Part shown: positions 62,701 through 64,000 of the stretch, in pieces
Layout: each line of letters opens with the position of its first letter
Position numbering within the stretch: position 1 is the stretch's first letter
Assembly (NCBI GenBank): GCA_037893245.1
Contig: JBAIAA010000352.1
Coordinates: forward strand, 2,108,001 to 2,172,000
Direction: 5' to 3'
DNA length: 64,000 nt
Source: Crossaster papposus
Lineage: Eukaryota; Echinodermata; Asteroidea; Velatida; Solasteridae
Notes under the pieces: generated by a model
Told to the model about the DNA's origin: nothing
Database searches by the model: none
The model's input: the letters and a program-made list of their open reading frames with translations, nothing else
Position numbers and translations under genes: made by a program

Positions 62701-63951
62701 AAAATAGCCAAAGACAAGGGATTCGGACACGGCCTTAGCGCAAGTACGGTTGACCAGCGATAGATCGTCTTCATTGTCTTCTCTCTAACAGGTTTCTTCA
62801 GGCTTGAGAGCTTACAGTGACTAGGGCATTTTGGGGGAATCCTTGGTTTCATTAACAGAAATAAAAAAAAAAAAAATTCATCTGTGAGAATTGTTTTTTG
62901 CTCATTTTCATGTTGGTGCTTTTGTCCGGATTTGGTCAAAGAGCTTGCATATTGAGTGCAATTTTTACCGTCCCTTTTGGTTTTCCCTCATCAGATTCCA
63001 CTCTCACCAAAGCCAGAATTTATACCTACAACCAAAGAAAGGTAAGAAAACTAGGACTGAGAACTTGCTCAAAAACAAATTGACCAACCCATAAGGTTTT
63101 TGAAAGATTTTGAAAGATGTTGCTGGATTGAGGAAGGTTTGGAGATGAAGCAATATTAACTGACCATTCTGATATTGAATTTAGTGCAACATCCAGTGGC
63201 AGTCAGCTGATCAACTCCCCAGCCTCTGCGGCCGTGGCCGTGGGTGTCTACCCTCCAGGCAGTCAGGGACCTCGGAGCGTGGCCAACACAGACGTGGCAG
63301 CCTCCCCGGCCTCGGAGGCTTCCTCCTACATCAAAAACCTGAACTCCCTGGAATCGGCGTCCTTGGGTGCCAACATCCCCGAGGTCCATGGCCTGACGGT
63401 CAACCTGGTGCTCTCCGACTCGCAGTTGAACCTCTTTAAGGATAGAAACTTTGACAGCTGCGTTATCTGTGCTTGCAACATGACGATCCGCGGCAGTGGC
63501 AGCGGTGGCAGCGGCGGTGGCAGCAGTGGCAGTGACCCCTTTCTAGGAAGCTTCGGCTTTGACCCTATGGGCCCCTGCAGCTGCGGCTTCAGCACTGTCA
63601 TGAACCGGCGCTACGGCACGGGCAGCGGGCTCTTCGCCGAGGACGAATCTGAAATAACGGGTCAGTTTAGTGACGTGGCCCTGTGGGCGTACCACCGGGA
63701 CAACCCCATGCTGGCGGCCGAGTTTGCCCGCAAGGGTTCCTTAGCCCTGGAGGGAGGGCTTAGCAGACTCTATACTAAAGACGGCGTGTCGGTGGGCACG
63801 GAAACCCTGAGAACTTCCAACGCTCTGTTGCGTTTGATTCAGGATCAGTGTAACACACCTTACTCGACGCTATGCCGGTTAAATTGCATTGCCAAGAGGA
63901 GGAACCTAAACAGCTCAGGTCAGCTTGCCAGAAGTCAGTTGGAAATAGAAG
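9619..63951 (+). CDS. MED13: MED13, Mediator kinase-module subunit (partial, 16 exons in window)
   Basis: MED13 is the large scaffold that links the CDK8/cyclin C/MED12 kinase module to core Mediator and so controls RNA polymerase II initiation in the nucleus. Sixteen exons join in one frame: 9619-9703, 18667-18753, 36782-36927, 39758-39961, 47226-47381, 48259-48529, 49266-49424, 55800-56612, 57606-57780, 58541-58745, 59750-59874, 61318-61393, 61652-61875, 62426-62566, 62995-63041, 63185-63951. All introns are GT-AG and phases match throughout. Order: MED13 N-terminal domain (exons 1-5), long disordered linker with phosphodegron and conserved TP/SP motifs (6-13), start of the Argonaute-like MID region (16). 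The frame enters with two bases of a codon and leaves in phase 1, so exons are missing at both ends. I searched 1-9618 by eye for the upstream exon (a WWGEDPSFADLIHHDL-like peptide) and did not find it. Invertebrates usually have one gene where vertebrates have MED13 and MED13L. Family assignment is firm; exact boundaries rest on splice consensus and homology. Confidence 0.93.
9945..10011. repeat. (CCACC)n microsatellite
   Basis: A pentanucleotide run of about 13 units inside the first intron. Confidence 0.9.
10646..10806 (+). repeat. Left copy of flanking direct repeat (with family-A 5' fragment)
   Basis: ACTCATTCCTCGAAAGG... through a C-tract and the family-A 5' part (CACCATTAGTAATTGCTTG) to TAGTAAATATCG. 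It is nearly identical to 13731-13890, which begins right at the end of the palindrome. Confidence 0.8.
10829..13730. mobile_element. Giant palindrome: two head-to-head copies of a ~1.4 kb element
   Basis: The left arm 10870-12279 and right arm 12302-13730 are inverted copies, nearly identical over about 1.4 kb, with a 22 bp spacer. Identical predicted peptides appear at mirrored positions (12045-12233 and 12348-12536; 11524-11754 and 12852-13082), which shows how close the arms are. A single unit runs from TAGGCTTGGACGGTATT (10863) to ATACCGTCCAAGCCTA (12303); these are inverted ends with GGTAATACCGAAATACC subterminal repeats, resembling non-autonomous hAT elements. A third scrap of that end lies at 10829-10862. 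The arms differ at one island (11820-11884 against 12699-12790) and by a few bases in a CATGTACATG run. Confidence 0.85.
13731..13890 (+). repeat. Right copy of flanking direct repeat
   Basis: It matches 10646-10806 with few changes and ends with a family-A 5' fragment (13811-13890) that is cut at its internal TTTAA. Confidence 0.8.
13907..13986 (+). mobile_element. Family-A MITE 5' part, interrupted host copy
   Basis: It runs GTAGGATACACTATTGG to AATATTG and stops at the internal TTAA (13987-13990), where another family-A copy sits. Its 3' part resumes at 14335 and, after the 3 kb element, ends at 17576-17637. Confidence 0.8.
13991..14334 (+). mobile_element. Family-A MITE inserted into a family-A copy
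   Basis: It starts AGGTAGGATACACC and ends GTGTATCCTACCT, flanked by TTAA (13987-13990) and TTCA (14335-14338, one change). The flanking bases continue the host element: ...AATATTG before and ACTGAC...ATCATGGATGCTGAG after. Confidence 0.82.
14335..14515 (+). mobile_element. Family-A host copy, 3' part
   Basis: AACTGAC, ATCATGGATGCTGAG, CAACCGGCGTCGGCCAG and ACAATTACAGGAGATCT follow the family order downstream of the internal TTAA. The rest of this host end is displaced to 17576-17637 by the 3 kb element. Confidence 0.75.
14538..17558. mobile_element. 3 kb element with GGTCATTCCAYGAAGTTG inverted ends
   Basis: The left GGTCATTCCACGAAGTTG and right CAACTTCATGGAATGACC are 18-bp inverted repeats with one mismatch, about 3.0 kb apart. 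No transposase-like frame exists inside. It carries a recurring GGTTTCCG motif (14732, 14946, 15133, 15312, 15519, 16977, 17346), several with TACGTCC or TACATCCACAACC after it, and an inner palindrome at 16160-16740. It splits a family-A copy, so it is younger than that copy. Class unknown. Confidence 0.75.
16160..16740. repeat. Inner palindrome of the 3 kb element
   Basis: The left block GATTTGACCATCAAAACGG...GATGACTAAGATTGAGGT is inverted on the right (ACCTCAGTTTTAGTCATCGA...GATGGTCGAATCTG), and the centre near 16430 continues the pairing (GGCGCCTCTACC against GGTGGAGGCGCC). The whole ~580 bp can fold into one imperfect hairpin. Confidence 0.75.
17576..17637 (+). mobile_element. Family-A MITE 3' end (displaced)
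   Basis: GTAAGATATTTCTTAATTCGG to GCAAATGGTGTATCCTAC is the family-A right end. It is best read as the missing end of the host copy at 13907 and 14335. Confidence 0.72.
18104..18575 (+). mobile_element. Family-D MITE (TGTGACCCGCTC ends)
   Basis: It starts TGTGACCCGCTCATCG and ends GGAGCGGGTCACA. Three other copies (34324, 50733, 59945) share the ~445 bp body. Short frames in the copies look alike only because the DNA is alike. Confidence 0.85.
18667..18753 (+). CDS. MED13: MED13 exon 2 of window
   Basis: The acceptor is tcattgcag and the donor GTAAGG. The 87 nt encode [20 protein letters not shown] followed by LPASPDSF. The GKWFVRPYE block matches vertebrate GKWFVKPYE. The exon starts with the last base of the arginine codon and ends with two bases of an asparagine/lysine codon, which agrees with both neighbours. 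Confidence 0.95.
18892..19475. mobile_element. Foldback with internal CAGATTTCTG tandem array
   Basis: The ends GAAGGCAGAATCAGTGTC and GACACTGATTCTGCTTC are inverted. The middle (19090-19350) is a degenerate tandem array of GCGCAGATTTCTGCAATGTC units. Confidence 0.7.
19485..19732. mobile_element. GGGGCCAATTTCA foldback repeat
   Basis: It starts GGGCCCAATTTCACGAAGC and ends TAGTGAAATTGGCCCC; the interior contains TTTGCTTAGCA and TGCTAAGCAAA. Same family as 9192-9436. Confidence 0.75.
21106..21471 (+). mobile_element. Family-A MITE, near full length
   Basis: GGTAGTATACACCATTG to GGTGTATCCTACCT, with TTAA beside each end. A deletion has removed the internal part around TAGTAAATATCG. Confidence 0.82.
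21787..22161 (-). mobile_element. Family-A MITE, near full length
   Basis: The inverted order is complete from GGGATACACCATTTGCAG to ACCAATGGTGTATCCTACCT. The central palindrome is partly decayed. Confidence 0.82.
23030..23990. repeat. Tandem array of ~210-240 bp units
   Basis: About four units start at TGAATTGGGATCCAATG (near 23043, 23252, 23487, 23726). Each continues through TTTTATTAAT, AATAAGGATTCAAAT, AATAGTCCGAAGATTC and ACAGATTAGTTACAT. Units differ by point changes and by TACATGTAC length. Confidence 0.8.
24701..24928. mobile_element. GGGGCCAATTTCA foldback repeat
   Basis: It starts GGGGCCAATTTCACAGACC and ends CTATGAAATTGGCCCC; about 228 bp. Confidence 0.75.
25668..26200. mobile_element. 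Palindromic TGTGACCCAGC MITE split by a family-A copy
   Basis: The left arm TGTGACCCAGCACAAGTAAA...TTGAGATTTTGATTTC and the right arm GAAATCAAAATCTCAATTTT...GTGCTGGGTCA are inverted for about 75 bp. The family-A insert at 25757-26131 lies between them. Confidence 0.8.
25757..26131 (+). mobile_element. Family-A MITE, nested
   Basis: Full order with TTAA on both sides and the intact central palindrome CGCGATCGCCGTCTGGCGATCGCG-type sequence near 25938-25961. Confidence 0.85.
26822..27200 (-). mobile_element. Family-A MITE with perfect TTAA duplication
   Basis: The ends AGGTAGTATACACCATT and AATGGTGTATACTACCT are flanked by TTAA at 26818-26821 and 27201-27204. Both ends share the same change (GTATAC), as expected if the ends are kept matched. 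The centre is CTCTCGCCGGACGGCGAGAG. Confidence 0.88.
27428..27511 (+). mobile_element. Family-A MITE 5' part (host copy)
   Basis: It runs from AGCTAGGATACACCATTGG to AGTAAATGCTGTTTA. Its 3' part resumes at 28068 after a LINE-like tail and another family-A copy. Confidence 0.75.
27512..27670 (+). mobile_element. Possible retroelement 3' tail
   Basis: A T-rich stretch is followed by GAGGGCCCCAAATGATCAGC, GCTACCCTCAATAAAGATGG and an A-rich tail AAATAAAATAAAAAA. The polyadenylation-like AATAAA and A-rich end suggest a truncated LINE or SINE 3' end. No coding part is present. Confidence 0.4.
27673..28067 (-). mobile_element. Family-A MITE inserted into the host copy's internal TTAA
   Basis: It runs GGTTGGATACACCATTTGCAG to GGTGTATCCTACCT. 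A block of about 45 bp containing CCACCCATTCATGATAATTC is duplicated near its end (27976 and 28021). On the right, TTAA (28068-28071) is followed directly by CCGACCTGCCCGAAG, which is host family-A sequence. Confidence 0.8.
28068..28396 (+). mobile_element. Family-A MITE 3' part (host copy)
   Basis: It starts exactly at the family's internal TTTAAC..GACC point and continues to GCGAATGGTGTACCC. It pairs with the 5' part at 27428-27511. Confidence 0.78.
29937..30286. mobile_element. MITE with CGTATACGTTTGGTAAT ends
   Basis: Left GATCGTATACGTTTGGTAAT and right ATTACCAAACGTAAACGATAT are imperfect inverted repeats; about 350 bp. It is the only copy in the window. Confidence 0.65.
30576..30990 (+). 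mobile_element. Family-E MITE (TGTGACCCACCA ends)
   Basis: It starts TGTGACCCACCACCCCCAAA and ends GGCCTGGTGGTTCACA. It is almost identical to 56823-57236, including TTGTTGCCGTTCGCGGCAAC in the middle. Confidence 0.85.
31204..31720. mobile_element. Family-C foldback (GTTCGCACTGG ends)
   Basis: It starts AGCCGTGTTCGCACTGG and ends GTCCAGTGCGAACAGGGCTT. Inside, CACTGGACTT units recur in both directions, next to TTACCGAGACGATGG blocks. Three copies in the window (also 35231, 37003). Confidence 0.85.
31736..32203. mobile_element. Possible pogo/Tigger-like MITE
   Basis: Left TACAGTGGAACGCCACTATACC and right ACGGCGTTTCACTGGAGTA resemble inverted CAGTGGAAC ends with TA beside them. No transposase. 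Confidence 0.5.
33417..33749 (+). mobile_element. Family-A MITE
   Basis: Family order present with deletions around the central palindrome; it ends GTGTATCCTTCCT. It abuts the next copy across one TTAA (33750-33753). Confidence 0.78.
33754..34116 (-). mobile_element. Family-A MITE, near full length
   Basis: AGGTAGGATACACCATTTGCAG to GGTGTATCCTACC with TTAA at both sides (33750-33753, 34117-34120). A C-tract has expanded near the right end. Confidence 0.85.
34324..34769 (-). mobile_element. Family-D MITE
   Basis: TGTGACCCGCTCCATC to GATGGAGCGGCTCACA; opposite in orientation to the copy at 18104. Confidence 0.85.
35231..35719. mobile_element. Family-C foldback
   Basis: AAGCCGTGTTCGTACTGG to CCAGTGCGAACAGGGCTTT. 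One internal GGTTACTTTTCC block seen in the other copies is missing. Confidence 0.85.
36142..36309 (+). mobile_element. Family-B MITE, truncated
   Basis: TTAACCAGTTCGCGCCCCGG, then GGATGACGCATAAGC, CAGCAGCGAGCAA and GCGTGGGTGTGCTTCCCG. The right end is lost. Confidence 0.75.
36782..36927 (+). CDS. MED13: MED13 exon 3 of window
   Basis: The acceptor ccgtctctgcag follows a long T/C tract; the donor is GTACAA. It encodes [38 protein letters not shown] and [10 protein letters not shown]. The [12 protein letters not shown] and LAQ blocks match vertebrate MED13 (FTFFLHGDS, HQPVYLL, TLAQQ). A family-C foldback element starts only 76 bp after the donor. Confidence 0.95.
37003..37516. mobile_element. 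Family-C foldback, inverted copy
   Basis: TTAAGCCCTGTTCGCACTGG to GTCCATTGCGAACACGGC. It abuts the family-A copy at 37517. Confidence 0.85.
37517..37907 (-). mobile_element. Family-A MITE, near full length
   Basis: GATTGGATACACCATTTGCAG to GGTGTATCCTACCT, TTAA at 37908-37911 on the right. Confidence 0.83.
37916..38546. mobile_element. MITE with GGTCACACTGTCACGATTT ends
   Basis: Left GGTCACACTGTCACGATTT and right AAATCGTGACAGTGTGACC are near-perfect 19-bp inverted repeats; about 630 bp, no coding frame. Interior rich in CGTAC/ACGAC motifs. Confidence 0.75.
39322..39565 (-). mobile_element. Family-B MITE with TTAA on both sides
   Basis: TTAACCAGTTCGCGCCGGG to CATCCGGCGCGAACTGGTTAA, about 240 bp. 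Inverted ends CCAGTTCGCGCCGG; this is the clearest family-B copy. Confidence 0.85.
39758..39961 (+). CDS. MED13: MED13 exon 4 of window
   Basis: The acceptor is ccttacag and the donor GTAAGTG. The 204 nt encode [18 protein letters not shown], then a block with [14 protein letters not shown], an acidic Glu-rich stretch (EEEAGRD...EEESQEDG) and AVVDVLVG. Vertebrate counterparts are VILCPFGLNGTLTG, EWKQFYPI and AVEVLVAG. The exon is much more GC-rich than the surrounding intron. Confidence 0.95.
40140..40547. repeat. 21-bp minisatellite (~19 units)
   Basis: The unit CATTTGCAATCTGGCTCGACC alternates with a TTTGACC variant. Because 21 is divisible by 3, frames stay open on both strands (e.g. repeated STHLQSG). 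It lies wholly inside an intron and ends by fusing with a truncated family-A copy. Confidence 0.92.
40549..40776 (-). mobile_element. Family-A MITE, truncated by the minisatellite
   Basis: It begins in mid-element at GGCATCCAGCAAAATGATTG and runs to GTGTATCCCAC. The missing ~120 bp are replaced by the 21-bp array. Confidence 0.75.
40884..41461 (-). mobile_element. tRNA-derived SINE split by a hAT-like MITE
   Basis: On the minus strand, 41461-41348 reads as a tRNA-like head (GAGCGACGTGGCCCAATGGTT with an A-box-like part and a B-box-like GGGTTTGAAACCC) followed by CCTTGGGAAAGACACTTTA. The tail CTCTCCACCCAGGAGTAACG lies beyond the insert at 40884-40904. The insert 40905-41340 is the inverted relative of 880-1338. 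Confidence 0.6.
40905..41340. mobile_element. hAT-like MITE, inverted copy
   Basis: It starts TAAGCCTGCAAGTTTGCGG and carries GGTTAACC subterminal repeats at both ends (GTAACCGTTGTTTTGCGG; GAACGGTCGGTTAACC). Its order is the reverse complement of 880-1338. The far terminus is worn. Confidence 0.7.
42173..42325 (-). mobile_element. tRNA-derived SINE fragment
   Basis: The minus strand shows GTGCCGTGGCCTCGTGGTCT (tRNA-like A-box area), GGGGGTTCGAGTGCTGCC (B-box-like), then CCCTTGGGCAAGGCACTTTG and CTCTCCACCCAGGAGTA. The same TTGGGCAAGGCACTTT and CTCTCCACCCAGG blocks, in order, occur in many invertebrate SINEs as a conserved core (from memory). Confidence 0.6.
42395..42766 (-). mobile_element. 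Family-A MITE with perfect TTAA duplication
   Basis: AGGTTGGATACACC to GGTGTATCCGACCT, TTAA at 42391-42394 and 42767-42770. Confidence 0.87.
42804..43202. mobile_element. MITE with TACCGTAATTTCCTGCGG ends
   Basis: Left TACCGTAATTTCCTGCGG and right CCGCAGGAAATTACGGTA are perfect 18-bp inverted repeats, followed on the left by AAGGCGC-rich subterminal repeats (AGGCGCT, AGGCGCA, AAGCGCA). About 400 bp. Confidence 0.8.
43880..44090 (-). mobile_element. Family-A MITE, truncated
   Basis: It begins in mid-element after a scrap of the GGGGCCAATTTCA repeat (43855-43876) and ends GGTGTATCCTACCT. One TTAA (44091-44094) joins it to a family-B copy. Confidence 0.78.
44091..44324 (+). mobile_element. Family-B MITE
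   Basis: TTAACCAGTTCGCGCCGGATGACG to CCGGTGCAAACTGGTTAA. The left TTAA is shared with the preceding family-A copy. Confidence 0.83.
44675..45015. repeat. Poly-G tract and poly-C tract pair
   Basis: A ~45 bp poly-G tract at 44680-44722 and a ~110 bp C-rich tract at 44902-45010 lie about 180 bp apart and could pair. The frames they produce (poly-Gly, poly-Pro) are artefacts. Confidence 0.85.
46068..46284. mobile_element. Family-B MITE, diverged
   Basis: TTAACCAGTTTGCG to GTCCTCCGGTGCGAAATGGTTAA; the ends and TTAA are clear, the interior is strongly diverged. Confidence 0.65.
46290..46960. repeat. 22-bp minisatellite with higher-order repeat
   Basis: Units of the form GTAGTCGAGTTGAGTCACATGT occur about 30 times. 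A block recurs at an offset of about 238 bp (GCAGTCGAGTTGAGTCGC at 46415 and 46653). Many units contain TGAGTCA (AP-1 type) and CACATGTG or CACGTG (E-box type). Confidence 0.88.
47226..47381 (+). CDS. MED13: MED13 exon 5 of window
   Basis: The acceptor is tttttcctag and the donor GTTGGT, a weak site. It encodes [18 protein letters not shown], matching vertebrate AGVRMIYPACFVLVPQSD, then a proline-rich tail ([20 protein letters not shown]). It closes the conserved N-terminal domain. In and out phases agree with exons 4 and 6. Confidence 0.95.
47382..48258 (+). other. MED13: MED13 intron, 0.9 kb
   Basis: It contains a short degenerate ACTTGCGATGGACTTGCGATT array (47700-47790) and an imperfect inverted repeat (CCAAGTTGGACTCCTCCGTTG... 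near 47932 against ACGTCGTCCAACCTGGG near 48142). Nothing else recognised. Confidence 0.7.
48259..48529 (+). CDS. MED13: MED13 exon 6: phosphodegron and polyglutamine
   Basis: The acceptor is ttgatag and the donor GTAAGTT. It begins [16 protein letters not shown], the match to vertebrate MSSVTLTPPTSPEE, known as the FBW7 phosphodegron of MED13 (phospho-Thr in LTPP with Ser at +4). Further on come [16 protein letters not shown] (vertebrate DRVWQEC) and a run of 11 glutamines coded by mixed CAA/CAG. The polyQ run is a lineage feature not expected in vertebrate MED13 at this point. Confidence 0.93.
48530..49265 (+). other. MED13: MED13 intron, 0.7 kb, with family-B MITE
   Basis: A family-B copy occupies 48873-49145. 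The remainder is AT-rich with no feature I can name. Confidence 0.75.
48873..49145 (+). mobile_element. Family-B MITE with internal duplication
   Basis: TTAACCAGTTCGCGCCGGATGACG to GGCCCGAACTGGTTAA. The AAGGCCGGAAATGTCT...CAGCAGCGAGC segment is tandemly duplicated inside. Confidence 0.85.
49266..49424 (+). CDS. MED13: MED13 exon 7 of window
   Basis: The acceptor is cgtttacag and the donor GTCAGG. It encodes a low-complexity Thr/Ala stretch, then [19 protein letters not shown], matching vertebrate VASWDFVEATQRTNCSCLR. The CSC motif is fully conserved. The split arginine codon AG|G is completed by exon 8. Confidence 0.93.
49688..50095. repeat. 12-bp minisatellite (GGATTGGACGTG)
   Basis: It begins with ACTTGTGACGG units (49690-49790), then GTGGGATTGGAC-type 12-mers to 50075. 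The 12-bp period keeps frames open on both strands (WTWD, IGRG, SNPT), which are not real proteins. Confidence 0.9.
50733..51180 (-). mobile_element. Family-D MITE
   Basis: TGTGACCCGCTCCATCG to GATGGAGCGGGTCACA, full length. Confidence 0.87.
51339..51768. mobile_element. Family-F MITE (TGTGACCTTGTTCCACGAAATG ends)
   Basis: Left TGTGACCTTGTTCCACGAAA and right CATTTCGTGGTGCCAGGTCACA are imperfect inverted ends; about 430 bp. Similar in size and termini to families D and E but with a different interior. Confidence 0.75.
52196..52436 (-). mobile_element. Family-B MITE
   Basis: TTAACCAGTTTGCGGTGG to CATCCGGCGCGAACTGG. It is followed at once by a second family-B copy. Confidence 0.82.
52437..52659 (-). 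mobile_element. Family-B MITE, tandem neighbour
   Basis: CCAGTTAGCGAAGGG to TATCCGGCACAAACTGGTTAA. Same orientation as the copy before it; the junction TTAA is mutated. Confidence 0.8.
52786..53165. repeat. 41-bp minisatellite (~9 units)
   Basis: Unit starts CCGTGGAATCACGAGTTTGG at 52826, 52867, 52908, 52949, 52990, 53031, 53072, 53113 and 53154. Variants GTTTCTG, GATTGTG and GATTCTG recur in the same order 164 bp apart, i.e. a four-unit higher-order repeat. Confidence 0.92.
53960..54910. mobile_element. Foldback cluster with a third arm
   Basis: The left arm from CAGACCGAGTAGTGGGGACA (53960) to GTTTGAGTTTAGAGAGATTT is inverted at 54395-54585 (AAATCTCTCTGAC... to TGTCCCCACTACTCGGTCTG). A diverged third arm in the same direction as the second lies at 54655-54870. 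Confidence 0.75.
55800..56612 (+). CDS. MED13: MED13 exon 8: large linker exon
   Basis: The acceptor is ggttgttgtag and the donor GTGAGT; at 813 nt it is the longest exon seen. It opens [16 protein letters not shown] and carries [16 protein letters not shown], matching the conserved vertebrate RPLTPFHHR motif. A long Ala/Pro/Ser/Asn-rich disordered region follows. The ALSPYPP motif parallels LSPHP, and [18 protein letters not shown] then PAQCYE parallels vertebrate WKYYKFPKKK...LPSDKF. Basic [14 protein letters not shown] near the start could be a nuclear localisation signal (inference). Confidence 0.93.
56693..56818 (+). mobile_element. tRNA-like sequence, probably a SINE head
   Basis: TAGCTCGGTGGTTAAATGG resembles a tRNA A-box region and GTGGGTTCTAGTTCAACCC a B-box region with two extra bases. 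ACTTGG before and CCAAGT after could pair. The loop insert argues against a working tRNA; a SINE or tRNA pseudogene is more likely. Confidence 0.5.
56823..57236 (+). mobile_element. Family-E MITE
   Basis: TGTGACCCACCACCCCAAAA to GGCCTGGTGGGTCACA. Few differences from 30576-30990. Confidence 0.87.
57407..57475. repeat. Palindromic GTCACGGGTCCC tandem array
   Basis: About five units of CACGGG(GG)TCCCGT; each unit is itself palindromic (GGGTCCC). Confidence 0.85.
57606..57780 (+). CDS. MED13: MED13 exon 9 of window
   Basis: The acceptor is ccttttctctag-like and the donor GTTAGT. It encodes [20 protein letters not shown], a CVDQLDYKP block and [17 protein letters not shown]. The PEPIDPYEF block matches vertebrate EPKIDPYAFVEGD. 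It ends in phase 0. Confidence 0.9.
57781..58540 (+). other. MED13: MED13 intron, 0.76 kb
   Basis: AT-rich intron from GTTAGT to a tandem CAGCAG acceptor. No repeat or other feature recognised. Confidence 0.75.
58541..58745 (+). CDS. MED13: MED13 exon 10: basic/charged coiled-coil-like exon
   Basis: It encodes [20 protein letters not shown], then a strongly charged [19 protein letters not shown] region with [11 protein letters not shown], likely a single alpha helix or coiled coil. The acceptor is a tandem cccagcag, so the exon may start at 58538 (adding one Gln) or 58541. The donor is GTAGGT. Sequence is poorly conserved with vertebrates, but frame, phase and position support it. Confidence 0.85.
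58886..59166. mobile_element. Family-G MITE (TGTAACCCGCTCC ends)
   Basis: TGTAACCCGCTCCTACGAAA to TTTTGTGGGAGCAGGTCACA, about 280 bp. Its ends are a variant of the TGTGACC group. Confidence 0.7.
59273..59514 (-). mobile_element. Family-B MITE
   Basis: TTGACCAGTTCGCGCCGGG to CATCCGGCGCGAACTAGTTAA. Confidence 0.85.
59750..59874 (+). CDS. MED13: MED13 exon 11 of window
   Basis: The acceptor is ccttttttgcag and the donor GTGAGT. It encodes [16 protein letters not shown] then [19 protein letters not shown]. The [12 protein letters not shown] block matches vertebrate VSYTDLDNLFNSDEDE. The acidic DDDDD end parallels the vertebrate acidic patch. Confidence 0.93.
59945..60389 (+). mobile_element. 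Family-D MITE
   Basis: TGTGACCCGCTCCATCG to GATGGAGCGGGTCACA, full length, same orientation as the 18104 copy. Confidence 0.87.
60576..60690. repeat. Palindromic GGTACC tandem array
   Basis: About three units of roughly 36 bp, each with GGGTACCCTGGTACCCG followed by TTTACACAAAAACAT. Confidence 0.85.
61318..61393 (+). CDS. MED13: MED13 exon 12 of window
   Basis: A short 76-nt exon with acceptor tttttcccag and donor GTAAGT. It encodes [20 protein letters not shown] and NTGPVG. Conservation is weak. It is supported by its splice sites and by phases that fit both exon 11 (phase 0) and exon 13 (phase 1). Confidence 0.8.
61423..61442 (+). mobile_element. Family-B terminus fragment
   Basis: TTAACCAGTTCGCGCCGGAT alone, 30 bp after the exon 12 donor. 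The rest of the element is absent. Confidence 0.65.
61652..61875 (+). CDS. MED13: MED13 exon 13: [10 protein letters not shown] exon
   Basis: The acceptor is cctctttag and the donor GTCAGT. It encodes [20 protein letters not shown], matching vertebrate [10 protein letters not shown], then [11 protein letters not shown] and a block ending [17 protein letters not shown], matching IEVDEGFCSPKPSEIK. Its last ~20 bases and donor are repeated several times in the following intron. Confidence 0.94.
61855..62290 (+). repeat. Tandem duplication of the exon 13 / intron boundary
   Basis: A unit of about 87 bp, reading CCCCAAGCCGGACTCGATAG, AGGTCAGTATAACGGCAGGG and TTCCCATAGCC, begins in the last ~20 bases of exon 13. 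It repeats at 61943, 62032, 62124 and (degenerate) 62216. Copies 2 and 3 keep a GAGGTCAGT or GAGGTCGGT donor-like site. Confidence 0.88.
62426..62566 (+). CDS. MED13: MED13 exon 14 of window
   Basis: The acceptor is catacaacag and the donor GTGAGT; 141 nt, phase 0 to 0. It encodes [38 protein letters not shown] and NCVYKPSWQ. Vertebrate MED13 has FSYVYKPE...GCSMFAPLKTLPSQ, LPEECIYRQSW. This is one of the best-conserved blocks in the window. Confidence 0.95.
62995..63041 (+). CDS. MED13: MED13 exon 15: short linker exon
   Basis: A 47-nt microexon-like segment with acceptor ccctcatcag and donor GTAAGA, encoding [15 protein letters not shown] plus two bases. It has no clear vertebrate match, but it converts phase 0 to phase 2, exactly what exon 16 needs. 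A direct join of exons 14 and 16 would break the frame. Confidence 0.78.
63185..63951 (+). CDS. MED13: MED13 exon 16: start of MID-like region
   Basis: The acceptor is gaatttag and the donor GTAAGT; 767 nt. It starts with a Ser/Ala/Gly-rich linker, then [20 protein letters not shown] and [20 protein letters not shown], matching vertebrate IPEAHSLYVNLILSES...[22 protein letters not shown]. A Gly/Ser repeat follows, then [20 protein letters not shown] (vertebrate [20 protein letters not shown]) and [11 protein letters not shown] (LLQDQC). MED13 has an Argonaute-like fold, and this is the MID-like region ahead of the PIWI-like part, which lies beyond the window. The reading frame runs on past the donor to a stop near 63986, which is intronic. 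Confidence 0.94.
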
Positions 63952-64000
63952 GTAAGTTGCCAAACTATTCTTTAAAAATTCATTAATCCCTTCTTGGATT

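Overview
This window looks like nuclear DNA from an invertebrate animal. It holds the middle part of one large intron-rich gene on the + strand, the Mediator kinase-module subunit MED13 (TRAP240/THRAP1; skuld in flies). Sixteen exons can be placed between 9619 and 63951. Each has AG/GT boundaries, all reading phases agree from exon to exon, and together they give one open frame of 3681 nt (about 1,227 codons). The match to vertebrate MED13 comes from recalled family motifs ([87 protein letters not shown]). The first one or two coding exons lie upstream of the window. The C-terminal PIWI-like part lies downstream.

Coding sequence is only about 7% of the 54 kb between the first and last exon seen. 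The introns (largest 9 kb and 18 kb) are packed with short non-autonomous DNA transposons, foldback elements, tRNA-derived SINE pieces and minisatellites. I found no transposase, reverse transcriptase, rRNA or second protein gene. The TTAGGG-like scraps, pervasive TACATGTAC palindromes and 'GGGGCCAATTTCA...TGCTAAGCA' repeats resemble what I associate with invertebrate deuterostomes, probably an echinoderm. The species assignment is an inference.

Layout. 1-9618: upstream intron sequence with several MITEs. 9619-18753: exons 1 and 2 of this window around a 9 kb intron, which carries a 2.9 kb near-perfect palindrome (10870-13730) and a nest of family-A elements containing a 3 kb foldback (14538-17558). 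18754-36781: an 18 kb intron with many MITEs. 36782-49424: exons 3-7 with family-A, B and C elements and minisatellites. 49425-55799: an intron of MITEs and arrays. 55800-63951: the dense 3' part, exons 8-16.

The main observations are: (1) a TTAA-targeting MITE family (A, 21 loci) that has repeatedly inserted into one internal TTAA of its own copies; (2) a second TTAA family (B) whose ends look like a CRE plus TATA core promoter; (3) a giant palindrome with flanking duplication, either a real foldback or an assembly artefact; (4) a tandemly duplicated exon-intron boundary at 61855-62290 that makes decoy splice donors; (5) conservation of the FBW7-type phosphodegron of MED13. I saw no evidence of a wholly new multi-gene system.
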